Assembly: GCA_947475735.1 (NCBI GenBank)
Contig: CANJLQ010000003.1
Coordinates: forward strand, 221,682-285,681
Origin: Caulobacteraceae bacterium
GTDB taxonomy: Bacteria > Pseudomonadota > Alphaproteobacteria > Caulobacterales > Caulobacteraceae
Length of the DNA: 64,000 nt
Direction of reading: 5' to 3'
The notes under the pieces are model-generated. The model did not search any database. It worked only from the letters and a program-made list of their open reading frames with translations, and was not told the DNA's origin. Below, piece after piece: positions 33,865-41,784 of the stretch (position 1 is the stretch's first letter; every line of letters starts with the position of its first letter). Both the position numbers and the translations under genes were made by a program.

Positions 33865-36752
33865 CAGGCGGCTCCTGCCAGGGGTTCCAGGGTCTCGCTG
33901 ACCGCGGCCAGGATGTCCTCGCCCTCGCCGCTGCGCGCGAAGTCGGCGAGGCCGGTCGGCGTATCCAGCCGATGGGCCCCCAGCCCCAGCAAGGGCGTGG
34001 CATGCCAGTCCGTCGCCCGCCCGAACGCCTGGGCCATCTGGCGGGCGTGCGGGCTGGACGGCGAGGTATCGGCCAGGATCAGGTCGTAGACGGCGCCCTC
34101 GTCGTGCAGGTCCAGAGCCCTCTGCGGGTCGGACGCGACCTCGACGGTGTATCCGGCCTGGGCCAGCAGGGGGCCGAGCAGCAGCTGGGTGAAGGGGCTC
34201 TGATCGACCACCAGAAGCCGCTTCGTCGGAGCTGCCGGGGTCGCGCCGGCGACCGTCGCGACGGTCGGAGCATCCGCGACGACCAGAGTGGTCGGGGCCT
34301 CGGCCATTCCGCCCATGCCGACCTTGCGCCAGTAGACCTCGACGTCGATCAGCTCGGTCGCGCGACCGGCGACGATGATGCTGGCGGCCGCGCCGGACGC
34401 GGTGCCTTCCAGCTGAGGATTCAGGGGGCCCTCGACGATGTCCACGATCTCGTCGACCATCAGGCCCAGGCTGTGTTCGCCGCGCGAGAAGACCAGTAGG
34501 GGCCGGCGTCCTTCGCGCTCGAAAACGACCGGCCGGCCGTCGGCGCAGATGATCGGCATCAGCGTGCCGCGATACTGCACGACCGAGCGGCCATCGACCC
34601 ACTCGACCGACTTCGGCTCCAGCTCCTCGATGCGCGCGACCTGGCCCAGAGGCGCGGCCTTCAGCGCCTCGCTGCCGGCCCGGAAGACCAGCAGGGGCTG
34701 GGTCTGTTCGACGGCGGCAACAACCTCGGCCTCGACGGCGTCTGTGCCACCCAGCAGGTGCGATGCACCCGCCTCCATCGACATGCCCTTGAAGTCCAGG
34801 ATCATGATGACCGAGCCGTCGCCCAGGATGGTCGCGCCCGAATAGAGCTTCAGGTGGCGCAGGATGGTCGCCACCGGCTTGACCACGATCTCCTCGGTGT
34901 CGAACACCCGGTCCACGATCACGCCAAAGGTGAAGGACCCGACCTTGGCGACGACGATGCAGGCGTCGCTGCGCGGCGTCTCCGGCCCCGACAGACCCAG
35001 CATGGTCTGCAGCGACACCAGAGGCAGCAGCCGGTCGCGCAGCCGCAGGACCGAGGCGCCGTTGATCTGCTCGATCCGGCGGCCCTCCGAGCCGTTGGCG
35101 CTGACCAATTCGACGATCGAGGCCTGGGGCATGGCGAACCGCTCGCCGCAGCTCTCGACGATCAGGGCCGACACGATCGACAGGGTCAGGGGGATGCGAA
35201 TCGTGAAGCGGGTGCCCTGCCCCTCGACCGAGGTCAGTTCGATGACGCCGCCGATCTTCTCGATATTGGTGCGGACCACGTCCATGCCGACTCCGCGGCC
35301 GGACACCGACGTGACCTGCTCGGCCGTCGAGAAGCCCGGCAGGAAGATCAACTGGCGGGCCTCCGCGTCGGTCATGGCGGCCGCCTGGACCTGGGTAATC
35401 AAGCCGTTGGAGATCGCCTTGGCCCGGATCCGCTCCGCCGGCAGACCGCGCCCGTCGTCGGCCATCTCGACCACGATCGCGCCGCCTTCGTGACGGGCGG
35501 ACAGGCTGATGCGCCCGGCGGCCGGCTTGCCCGCGGCCAGGCGGTCGGCAGGCATCTCCAGGCCGTGATCCGCCGCGTTGCGGATCATATGGGTCAGGGG
35601 ATCCTTGATCAGCTCCAGAACCTGGCGGTCCAGTTCGGTGTCCTGGCCAGACGTCGTCAGTTCGATCTGCTTGCCGAGGTCGGACGCCAGGTCGCGGACC
35701 AGACGCGGCAGCTTGGCCCAGGCCCCGCTGATCGGCTGCATCCGCGTGGTCATCACGCCTTCCTGCAGTTCGCTGGTCACCTGGTTGAGCCTGTGCAGAG
35801 GCCCGGCGAAGGGGCTCTCGGGGGCGCCGCGCAGGGTCTGGATCAGTTGGTTGCGGATCAGCACCAGCTCGCTGACCATGGTCATGAGGTTTTCGAGAAC
35901 ATCGACGCTGACGCGGATGGTCTGGTTGGCGGTCTCCGGCTCTGACGCCGCACGCGCAGGCTGTGCCGGGGTGGGCGGCACCGGTTCGGGCTCCACGGCC
36001 GCGACCACCGCGACGGGCTCGGCCAGGATGGTGGACACGGCCTCCGGATCGGCCTCGAGCGCGATCAGGGCAGCGCGGGTCACCTCGAACACGCGCCCGG
36101 TCTGGTCGTCCGAGAACGCGGGAAAGCTCGTCTTGATGGCGGACGCGAACCCGTCGCGCGCCGTGCCACGGGCCTCGGCCACCAGCCCTTCGCGCAGGGC
36201 GGCCTGGAGCCCGTCGATGTCCACGCCCGCGAAATGAGGGCCGATCTCCGGATCGCCGATCAGGTCTGCGATGGCGCATTCGCACGCGGCGTCCAGCGTC
36301 GCTTCTCCGCCCAGGCGCTCCAGCATCGCACGCGGTGGCGCGGCGGCGGCCGAGGCGGCGGGGGTCCCGCCGGACTCATTGGCGAAAATGGCATCCAGAC
36401 TGGCGATCAGAACCCGATCGTCCCCTTGCGGCTCGGCGCCGTCCGAGGCGATCCCGTCGATCACAAGGCGGACGACATCCACGGCCTGAAGAATGGCCGA
36501 AACAGCGTCGCTGGTGACGACGAGGCTATTGTCACGAAAGCCGCCGAGAACGTTCTCCGCCGCGTGGGCGACGGCCTGGAGCCGGGACAGCCCGAGGAAG
36601 CCGCTGGTTCCCTTGATCGTATGAATCAACCTGAAGATGTCGCCCAGCAGCGCCGGATCGTCCGGACACTGCTCGAATGTCACGAGCTTGCTGTCGAGCG
36701 CCTCGATGCCTTCCCGTGCCTCGGCCACAAAGTCTTGGATGACGTCGTCCAC
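33864..36752 (-). CDS. cheA: Chemotaxis kinase CheA with globin-like insert and terminal receiver
   Basis: A 962-residue hybrid CheA. In order: HPt domain with phospho-His (RLIHTIKGTSGF, His44); a segment at about 143-242 that resembles a truncated globin (LERLGGEATLD, HFAGVD); a dimerisation domain (about 275-345); HATPase (ADHGLEMPADRL, GRGVGMDVVRTN); two CheW-like domains (about 505-630 and 645-745); and a receiver-like C-terminus (about 800-960). The receiver keeps LILADTS but has VVDQSP in place of a double Asp and shows no conserved Lys, so it may not be phosphorylated. The usual P2 domain is absent; the globin-like segment occupies its place. It is the first gene of the cheA-cheW-chemoreceptor operon. 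Confidence 0.92.
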   Translation of the reverse strand: MDDVIQDFVAEAREGIEALDSKLVTFEQCPDDPALLGDIFRLIHTIKGTSGFLGLSRLQAVAHAAENVLGGFRDNSLVVTSDAVSAILQAVDVVRLVIDGIASDGAEPQGDDRVLIASLDAIFANESGGTPAASAAAAPPRAMLERLGGEATLDAACECAIADLIGDPEIGPHFAGVDIDGLQAALREGLVAEARGTARDGFASAIKTSFPAFSDDQTGRVFEVTRAALIALEADPEAVSTILAEPVAVVAAVEPEPVPPTPAQPARAASEPETANQTIRVSVDVLENLMTMVSELVLIRNQLIQTLRGAPESPFAGPLHRLNQVTSELQEGVMTTRMQPISGAWAKLPRLVRDLASDLGKQIELTTSGQDTELDRQVLELIKDPLTHMIRNAADHGLEMPADRLAAGKPAAGRISLSARHEGGAIVVEMADDGRGLPAERIRAKAISNGLITQVQAAAMTDAEARQLIFLPGFSTAEQVTSVSGRGVGMDVVRTNIEKIGGVIELTSVEGQGTRFTIRIPLTLSIVSALIVESCGERFAMPQASIVELVSANGSEGRRIEQINGASVLRLRDRLLPLVSLQTMLGLSGPETPRSDACIVVAKVGSFTFGVIVDRVFDTEEIVVKPVATILRHLKLYSGATILGDGSVIMILDFKGMSMEAGASHLLGGTDAVEAEVVAAVEQTQPLLVFRAGSEALKAAPLGQVARIEELEPKSVEWVDGRSVVQYRGTLMPIICADGRPVVFEREGRRPLLVFSRGEHSLGLMVDEIVDIVEGPLNPQLEGTASGAAASIIVAGRATELIDVEVYWRKVGMGGMAEAPTTLVVADAPTVATVAGATPAAPTKRLLVVDQSPFTQLLLGPLLAQAGYTVEVASDPQRALDLHDEGAVYDLILADTSPSSPHARQMAQAFGRATDWHATPLLGLGAHRLDTPTGLADFARSGEGEDILAAVSETLEPLAGAA

Positions 36753-36887
36753 GATCTTGCCCCGACGGCAAGCGGCGTTGGCCGACTGATCCCGTCTGTC
36801 ACAGGATCAGATCGAATGGTTAATCGGTTCTGAAAGCAGGGCGCCCTGGACCTAGGTAGTTCTGCTTACGGCTCGTTCAGACCTTTC

Positions 36888-36902
36888 TTAAGCAACCGTT
36901 AG
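36888..36902 (+). promoter_or_regulatory. Possible CtrA-type box upstream of cheY
   Basis: TTAAGCAACCGTTAG matches the Caulobacter CtrA pattern TTAA-N7-TTAA at seven of eight fixed positions, about 70 bp before the cheY start. It lies in the AT-richer gap between the divergent cheA and cheY genes. Confidence 0.35.
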
Positions 36903-36969
36903 CTAAGCCGTAGATATTGAGGTGGGATAGAAAGCATCTTTCTCGCCTCTCTCGAAATCCGGTGTGCGC

Positions 36970-37356
36970 ATGGCCGTCGACAAGTCGATGAACGTTCTGG
37001 TTGTGGACGACTACAAGTCGATGATCCGGATCGTGCGGGGCCTGCTGAACCAGCTGGGGTTTCAGAACGTCGATGAGGCCCTGGATGGCCCGACGGCCCT
37101 CGCCCTTATCCGCAGCAAGACCTACGGCCTGGTCCTGTCCGACTGGAACATGCAGCCGATGAGCGGGCTGGAGCTGCTGAAGGAAGTCCGGGCCGACGAA
37201 CGGACCAAGACCCTGCCGTTCGTGATGGTGACGGCCGAAGCCAAGGCCGAGAACGTCGTGGCCGCGCGTCAGGCCGGGGTGAACAACTACGTCATCAAGC
37301 CCTTCACCCTGGCGGTGCTCAAGCAGAAGCTCACCACGGTGCTGGGCGAGCTGTAG
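36970..37356 (+). CDS. cheY: CheY-type single-domain response regulator
   Basis: 128 residues, all receiver: NVLVVDDYKSMIRI, LVLSDWNMQPMSG with the phospho-Asp, and YVIKPF with the conserved Lys. It most likely accepts phosphate from CheA and binds the flagellar switch. The ATG at 36970 is used; the in-frame GTG at 36964 is an alternative. It begins a four-gene run of small chemotaxis genes divergent from cheA. Confidence 0.9.
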   Translation: MAVDKSMNVLVVDDYKSMIRIVRGLLNQLGFQNVDEALDGPTALALIRSKTYGLVLSDWNMQPMSGLELLKEVRADERTKTLPFVMVTAEAKAENVVAARQAGVNNYVIKPFTLAVLKQKLTTVLGEL

Positions 37357-37357
37357 G

Positions 37358-37684
37358 ATGGATCTCGCCGAGGCCAACGCCGAGATCGAGGCGCTGAAGG
37401 CGGCGCTCGAGGATGTCTGCGACGCGATCATGACCCGCGCCGAGCAGGGCGTCGTCATGGCGGCCGATGGACCCATCGATGCGGCCAGCGTCGCGGGGGT
37501 GTTTTCGGAGATCATCGCGCTATGCGGGTTTCAGGATCTGGCGGGTCAGCGGCTGACGCGGCTGTCGCAGGCCCTCGGCGGCGACCGGGACGACGCCCGT
37601 GCCGACGCCCATCTTCTGAACGGGCCGGCCAACTCCGGGGGGCTGGATCAGGCGGCGGCCGACGCCATGTTCGATGACCAGTAG
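37358..37684 (+). CDS. Small CheZ-like phosphatase candidate
   Basis: 108 residues, starting one base after the cheY stop. An N-terminal helix (EANAEIEALKAALEDVCDAI) and a helix ending IIALCGFQDLAGQRLTRL form the family signature. FQDLAGQ corresponds to FQDLTGQ of CheZ, whose Asp and Gln dephosphorylate CheY-P. The protein is about half the length of E. coli CheZ and has no recognisable C-terminal CheY-tether. It is very likely a minimal CheY phosphatase, but this is inference from one motif plus its place next to cheY. Confidence 0.65.
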   Translation: MDLAEANAEIEALKAALEDVCDAIMTRAEQGVVMAADGPIDAASVAGVFSEIIALCGFQDLAGQRLTRLSQALGGDRDDARADAHLLNGPANSGGLDQAAADAMFDDQ

Positions 37685-37714
37685 TCCTGACGCACCCCGC
37701 ATGGATATCGATCC

Positions 37715-38284
37715 GTGAGCCTGCCATCGACCCGCCTGGGCCTGAAAAGCGTCGAGCCCCTGATTGTGGACGACAACAATCAGTCGTTGGAGGTCGTGAC
37801 GGCGATCCTGATGGGCTTCGGGATCAACAAGGCCACCAAATGCAACTCGGCGGCCGAGGCGCGGGACGTCCTGGTCAATCGCGTCTTCGACGTGGTGATC
37901 GTCGACTGCGAGATGCCCGACGAGGACGGCTTTTCGCTGGTGCGCCACATCCGCTCGGATCCGAACGGGGCGAACTTCACCGTGCCGATCCTCATGATGA
38001 GCGCCGTCACCCCCCAGTCGAAAGTCGAGGGCGGTCGCGACTGCGGCGCCAACTTCACCATCGCCAAGCCGGTATCGCCCACCACCCTGCTGGAGCGGAT
38101 GCTCTGGATCGCGCAAAGCCAGCGCATGTTCATCTCCGACCCCGGCTATGTCGGGCCGGATCGCCGGTTCCACACCGTGCCACTGCAGGACGGCGTGTCC
38201 GAGCGCCGGAACGCGGACCTGGCACTCACGGCCAAGCCTGAGCGGGCCCTGTCCCAGGACGAAATCGACGGATTGTTCGCATGA
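37715..38284 (+). CDS. Receiver protein with a FliM-type C-terminal peptide
   Basis: 189 residues. The receiver domain (about 12-135) has EPLIVDDNNQSLEV, VVIVDCEMPDEDG (phospho-Asp) and IAKPVSPTTLL. A tail with YVGPDRRFHTV and a low-complexity stretch ends in ALSQDEIDGLFA. That last peptide is almost the LSQxEIDALL sequence at the N-terminus of FliM, the docking site for phospho-CheY. The protein could compete with FliM for CheY-P or recruit itself to a CheY-like partner. It overlaps the next gene by four bases. Confidence 0.82.
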   Translation: MSLPSTRLGLKSVEPLIVDDNNQSLEVVTAILMGFGINKATKCNSAAEARDVLVNRVFDVVIVDCEMPDEDGFSLVRHIRSDPNGANFTVPILMMSAVTPQSKVEGGRDCGANFTIAKPVSPTTLLERMLWIAQSQRMFISDPGYVGPDRRFHTVPLQDGVSERRNADLALTAKPERALSQDEIDGLFA

Positions 38285-38766
38285 CGGAACGACGCGCGCC
38301 GACGGTGGCCTTCGTTCCGCGGAACCGTCTGTCCAAGATCCTTTCGGCCATGGATCGCAGGGCGTTCGTGGAGCACGTCGAAAACGCCGAACGCGAGGTC
38401 GAGCGTATCGCGCCCAGGCTGGGCGAGAGCATCGAAGGTGACGTCAAATCTCTGATCCGCTTTTGCCGACAGGACGAGGCCACGATCTTCGGTCAGTGCC
38501 GCGAGATCGGCTGGCTGGCCCTGCGCATCGTCGAAAGCGCCCGCCTGGCGCGCCGGCCGGAACTCGCAGAGGCGGCCAAGGGCGTCTGGGAGATGATCGA
38601 GGCCCTGGCCGATCGTGGCGTCTGGCACACGGACGCGCTCAGGCTGCACGTCGACGCCATGCAGGCGCTGACCTCGGGCACCCCGATCGACGCCGAGGGT
38701 CTGGCCACGATCGAACGCGAACTGCTGAAGATGCGCGAAGCCATCGGCGCGGCGTCGGTCCAGTAG
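38281..38766 (+). CDS. Chemotaxis-cluster protein of unknown function (CheE-like position)
   Basis: 161 residues, mostly helical, with RNRLSKILSAMDRRAFVEHV at the N-terminus and ELLKMREAIGAAS near the end. No catalytic motif is visible. It is translationally coupled (ATGA) to the receiver protein upstream and ends the cheY-cheZ-like run. The Caulobacter che operon carries CheE, a small protein of unclear role, as its last gene; similarity to it is suggested by position only. Confidence 0.6.
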   Translation: MTERRAPTVAFVPRNRLSKILSAMDRRAFVEHVENAEREVERIAPRLGESIEGDVKSLIRFCRQDEATIFGQCREIGWLALRIVESARLARRPELAEAAKGVWEMIEALADRGVWHTDALRLHVDAMQALTSGTPIDAEGLATIERELLKMREAIGAASVQ

Positions 38767-38794
38767 GCCGATGCACGGGTGGAACGCGGGCGCC

Positions 38795-39241
38795 CTACAG
38801 CGTCAGCGGCGAGCCGGTCGCGAGGGTGAACAGCAATCCCGCGACCTCCAGACCGCCGCCCTTGACCTCGAGCGTCAGTCGGGTGTCGGCGCAGGCGGTC
38901 GTCAGAGGCGCATTGGCCATCGCCCAACCGCAGAACAGACGACGCGATGCCCTCCATCGGCCCAGGACCTGGATGTCGCGATGCCGGGGATCGGTGGCCA
39001 GAACCCCCATCAAATGCTCGATCTCGGCCGGAGGGCCTTCCAGGGCCTGGATGTAGGTGTTCCCGCACAGGGTCAGCGCGCCCGTCATGCCGCGCGCCGC
39101 GTTATTGCGGCTCGAGACAGCCAGAATCCGCGAGAGTTCAGACCTCCGATCGTCCAGGCCGACGGCACGGCTTCGATAGACCAGACGCTGATACGGCACC
39201 TTCACCCCGACCCGACTGTGGCGCGCCCCGATCCAGGGCAT
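38795..39241 (-). CDS. BLUF-domain blue-light sensor
   Basis: 148 residues, nearly all a BLUF domain that binds FAD. The signalling Tyr is in YQRLVYRSRA, the Asn in AVSSRNNAARGMTGAL, the Gln in TYIQALEGP, and the C-terminal WAMA matches the family WSM region. There is no attached output domain, so it acts by protein contact. An in-frame GTG at 39205 would start just before the domain and may be the real start. It converges on the chemotaxis genes with a 28-base gap, which suggests but does not prove a link to photomotility. Confidence 0.88.
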   Translation of the reverse strand: MPWIGARHSRVGVKVPYQRLVYRSRAVGLDDRRSELSRILAVSSRNNAARGMTGALTLCGNTYIQALEGPPAEIEHLMGVLATDPRHRDIQVLGRWRASRRLFCGWAMANAPLTTACADTRLTLEVKGGGLEVAGLLFTLATGSPLTL

Positions 39242-39650
39242 TTGAAGCGATATCGCGAGTCTCGACCGGCTCCAGTTGCCTTGTCGTTAACTAGTTGTTT
39301 GTTCGTATGATCAGCCCTTCATCGGCCCGATGAACAACGCCGCCTTGAAGATCTGGGGTTCGCGATAGGTAGTTTTCACAGATCCGGCGAGCGATAATCA
39401 GTCGCAGATCGTGTGGCGAATAGAGATCTGTCGTTCGGCTGCACTTCGGCTCGGGCCATGCCTTCTGAAAGACCTGAGTGGCGTTGAAGCCTGAAAACTT
39501 TGTCGTAAGTAGAATTGCGTATCTGAAACGACTGGCGTAGCGTCCCCAATTGGCAAGCTTGGCCGTTCCACGCGGGGCGGGCCCGGCCGGGCCACGGACG
39601 GAGAACACTCCGCCGCCAAAGACGACCACCGGATCGGGGAGGCGATCAGG
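39242..39650. other. AT-richer intergenic region between BLUF and the FixL-like kinase
   Basis: About 410 bp with lower GC than its surroundings and no frame that resembles a protein. It carries divergent promoters for the BLUF gene and the kinase, and a FixJ-type site at 39505. Nothing else was identified. Confidence 0.6.
39505..39512 (+). promoter_or_regulatory. FixJ-type binding site candidate
   Basis: GTAAGTAG matches the GTAMGTAG core reported for one class of FixJ sites, from memory of Sinorhizobium work. It lies 139 bp upstream of the FixL-like kinase that is coupled to a FixJ-like regulator, so autoregulation is plausible. An 8-mer can occur by chance. Confidence 0.35.
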
Positions 39651-40751
39651 ATGGAAGCATCATTCGCTCGAAGCATCCTGCTTCACGCACCGATGGCCGT
39701 CGTGGCCATTGATGGCGACGGTCTGATCCGCAGCGCCAACGTGACCGCGGAGACCTTTTTCGGCGGCGGCCTGACCACGCCGGTCCCTGTCCCGATCGCC
39801 AGCCTTGTCGACGGCATGAAGCTCAACGGCGACGCGGACGACGAAACCATCTCCAGCTTCAACGTCCGAAGCCGGAGCGGGGGCGAAGGCGTGCACATGC
39901 AGGCCCGGCGCCTGGACGGCACGACCGTTCCCGTCGACATCCAGGCGGCCCGGTTCTCCGCCGTCGGCCAGACCTTCGTCACCCTGTTCATCCAGGACGT
40001 CACCGCGGTCATGGCCGCAGAGACGGCCGTCCAGGAACTGCGGGTCCAGATCACCCAGAACTGGCGCCTGAATTCCCTCGGAGAGATGGCGTCGATGTTG
40101 GCGCACGAACTGAACCAGCCGCTGTCGGCCGTCGCCAACCACCTGCACGGCGCGCGGGCCCTGTTGACGCGCGATGACAGCGACCCCGAGGCGATCCGGC
40201 ATTGCCTCGACGCCGCCGAGGCCCAGGCCCACCGCGCGGGCGACACCATCCGCTGGCTCAGGGCCCTGATGTCGCGCGACACCGGCTATCACAAGCCGGA
40301 GTTCGTTGCCGAGGTCGTCGGCGAGATCATCCCGATCCTGAGCATCAGCGCCCGCGAGGTCGATGCCGAGCTGGACCTGCGCATCGACCCGAACCATCAG
40401 ACGGACTGCGACCGTGTCCAGCTGCAGCAGCTGGTCGTGAACCTGGTGCGCAATGCGATCGAGGCCCCGCCCTCCACCCTGCCGCGCCACGTCCGGGTCA
40501 GCGGCAAATGCCTGGGGCACGGCGCCTACAGCATCGCCGTCGACGACAACGGTCCCGGCATCCCCCCGGAGATGATGGATCATCTGTTCACCCCCCTGGC
40601 CAGCACCAAACCCGAGGGCATGGGGCTCGGTCTTTCCATCTGCCGCACGATCGTCGAGGCGCATGGCGGCAAGATCGAAGGGGGCGCCAGCGAACTCGGG
40701 GGGGCCCGTTTCGTCTTCACCCTGAATGAGTCCGGCGCGGGCAAGCCATGA
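39651..40751 (+). CDS. FixL-like PAS sensor histidine kinase
   Basis: 366 residues without membrane segments. One PAS domain (about 5-120, MAVVAIDGDGLIRSANVTAE), a His box LGEMASMLAHELNQPLSAVA of the FixL/TodS type, and HATPase (VNLVRNAIEA, GMGLGLSICRTIVEAHGG). The His that binds haem in FixL is not evident in the PAS, so it may not be an oxygen sensor. It overlaps the FixJ-like gene by four bases. Confidence 0.88.
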   Translation: MEASFARSILLHAPMAVVAIDGDGLIRSANVTAETFFGGGLTTPVPVPIASLVDGMKLNGDADDETISSFNVRSRSGGEGVHMQARRLDGTTVPVDIQAARFSAVGQTFVTLFIQDVTAVMAAETAVQELRVQITQNWRLNSLGEMASMLAHELNQPLSAVANHLHGARALLTRDDSDPEAIRHCLDAAEAQAHRAGDTIRWLRALMSRDTGYHKPEFVAEVVGEIIPILSISAREVDAELDLRIDPNHQTDCDRVQLQQLVVNLVRNAIEAPPSTLPRHVRVSGKCLGHGAYSIAVDDNGPGIPPEMMDHLFTPLASTKPEGMGLGLSICRTIVEAHGGKIEGGASELGGARFVFTLNESGAGKP

Positions 40752-41386
40752 GGCCGGCTTCGATCGTGGTCGTCGACGACGACGAGGGGGTTCTGGACTC
40801 GCTCGTCTCGCTGCTGTCGATCGAAGGCCATCGCGTGACCGGGTTTTCCTCGGCGAGCGCCTTCCTCCGCGAGGCGGTCGACCTGTCTCCTGACTGCGTG
40901 ATCACCGACATCCGGATGCCGAGGATCGACGGGTTGAGCCTGATCGAGCGTCTGCGAGAGCTCGGGCTGGGCGCCGTTCCGCTCATCGTCGTCAGTGGCC
41001 ACGCCGACGTTCCGATCGCGGTCACCGCCATGCAGCTGGGCGCCATGACGGTGCTGGAAAAGCCGTTCCCTCCCGCCCGCCTTCTGGAGGCCGTCGCCAA
41101 GGCGATCGAACGCGCCGCCGCCGCCCGCCCTGCCGCCCCTGGCGACGCATCGCCGGAAGATCAGGCGGTCCGGGAACGCTACGAGACCCTCTCGCCGCGA
41201 GAGCGCGAGGTCCTGTCCCATCTTCTCGCCGGGTCCAGCAGCAAGGTCACGGCCATCGCCCTGGGCATCAGTCCGCGAACGGTGGACGTCTTCCGGGCCA
41301 ATATTCTGCGCAAGATGGATGCGCCAAACATCGCCGCCGTCGCGACGCGGACCGCCAGGGCGGGCGTTCAACACCGGAAACCCTAG
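40748..41386 (+). CDS. FixJ-family response regulator
   Basis: 212 residues: receiver (IVVVDDDEGVLDS, CVITDIRMPRIDG, VLEKPFPPARL) and a LuxR-type HTH (YETLSPREREVLSHLLAGSS, IALGISPRTVDVFRANILRK). It is the partner of the upstream FixL-like kinase. Its stop codon overlaps, in antisense, the stop of a short gene fragment on the minus strand (41383-41472). Confidence 0.9.
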   Translation: MRPASIVVVDDDEGVLDSLVSLLSIEGHRVTGFSSASAFLREAVDLSPDCVITDIRMPRIDGLSLIERLRELGLGAVPLIVVSGHADVPIAVTAMQLGAMTVLEKPFPPARLLEAVAKAIERAAAARPAAPGDASPEDQAVRERYETLSPREREVLSHLLAGSSSKVTAIALGISPRTVDVFRANILRKMDAPNIAAVATRTARAGVQHRKP

Positions 41387-41472
41387 GGCTCCAGCTCGAT
41401 GTCCCAGTAGAGGATATTCGATGCCGCGAACTCTCGTTCTATCCTATTGATAAAGCTGATTTTTCTAAGACC
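41383..41472 (-). pseudogene. 3' tail of an unidentified gene, 5' part lost
   Basis: A 29-codon minus-strand frame with no start codon, flanked by stops, ending in IEREFAASNILYWDIELEP and a TAG at 41383-41385. Codon use and composition look like a real C-terminus convergent with the FixJ-like gene. I do not recognise the protein. Loss of its body suggests a deletion or insertion boundary at about 41.47 kb. Confidence 0.45.
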
Positions 41473-41784
41473 TTAGGAAATCTCAGCGACGATTGGTCAC
41501 CATATGGTCACCAGAAGAGGGGAAGAGCCAGCAATCTGGATCAATACCCACTTCCTGAAATCCCATAGCAGAAACCCGGTCGGAAATCTCCCGACCAGCG
41601 GCCGCTGAGCCGCCGAAAGCCCTAGCCCAACTTAGTGAGCCAGCAGTGGGGTGCGTGCGGGCTATCCTCGCTGTGCGACCAGCAGCCGTTTGCATCAGCA
41701 GACGCTGGAGGTGAGAACATCTAATGTCCGCCTCCGATCCGCGATCGGCCCCGAGCTCACCCTTTCGGCGTGCCGAGATCGTTG
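41387..41784. other. AT-richer junction region without an intact gene
   Basis: Apart from the gene tail at 41383-41472, no coding frame is convincing. A tandem TGGTCACCA repeat (two copies with a 2-bp spacer at about 41496-41515) is present. Base composition is less GC-rich than on either side. It separates chemotaxis/FixLJ genes from the sulfur/thiol block and is a candidate left border of acquired DNA. Confidence 0.5.

Noticed and set aside
31750..34089. 779-codon plus frame opposite the chemoreceptor and cheW
   Set aside because: Antisense to three recognisable chemotaxis genes; no family resemblance.
36877..37515. 212-codon minus frame opposite cheY
   Set aside because: Shadow of cheY and the CheZ-like gene.
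39291..39629. 112-codon minus frame between the BLUF gene and the kinase
   Set aside because: No recognisable domain, covers the promoter region and lies in lower-GC non-coding-like DNA.
41483..41695. 70-codon minus frame in the junction region
   Set aside because: No ribosome-binding site or family resemblance; covers a tandem repeat.
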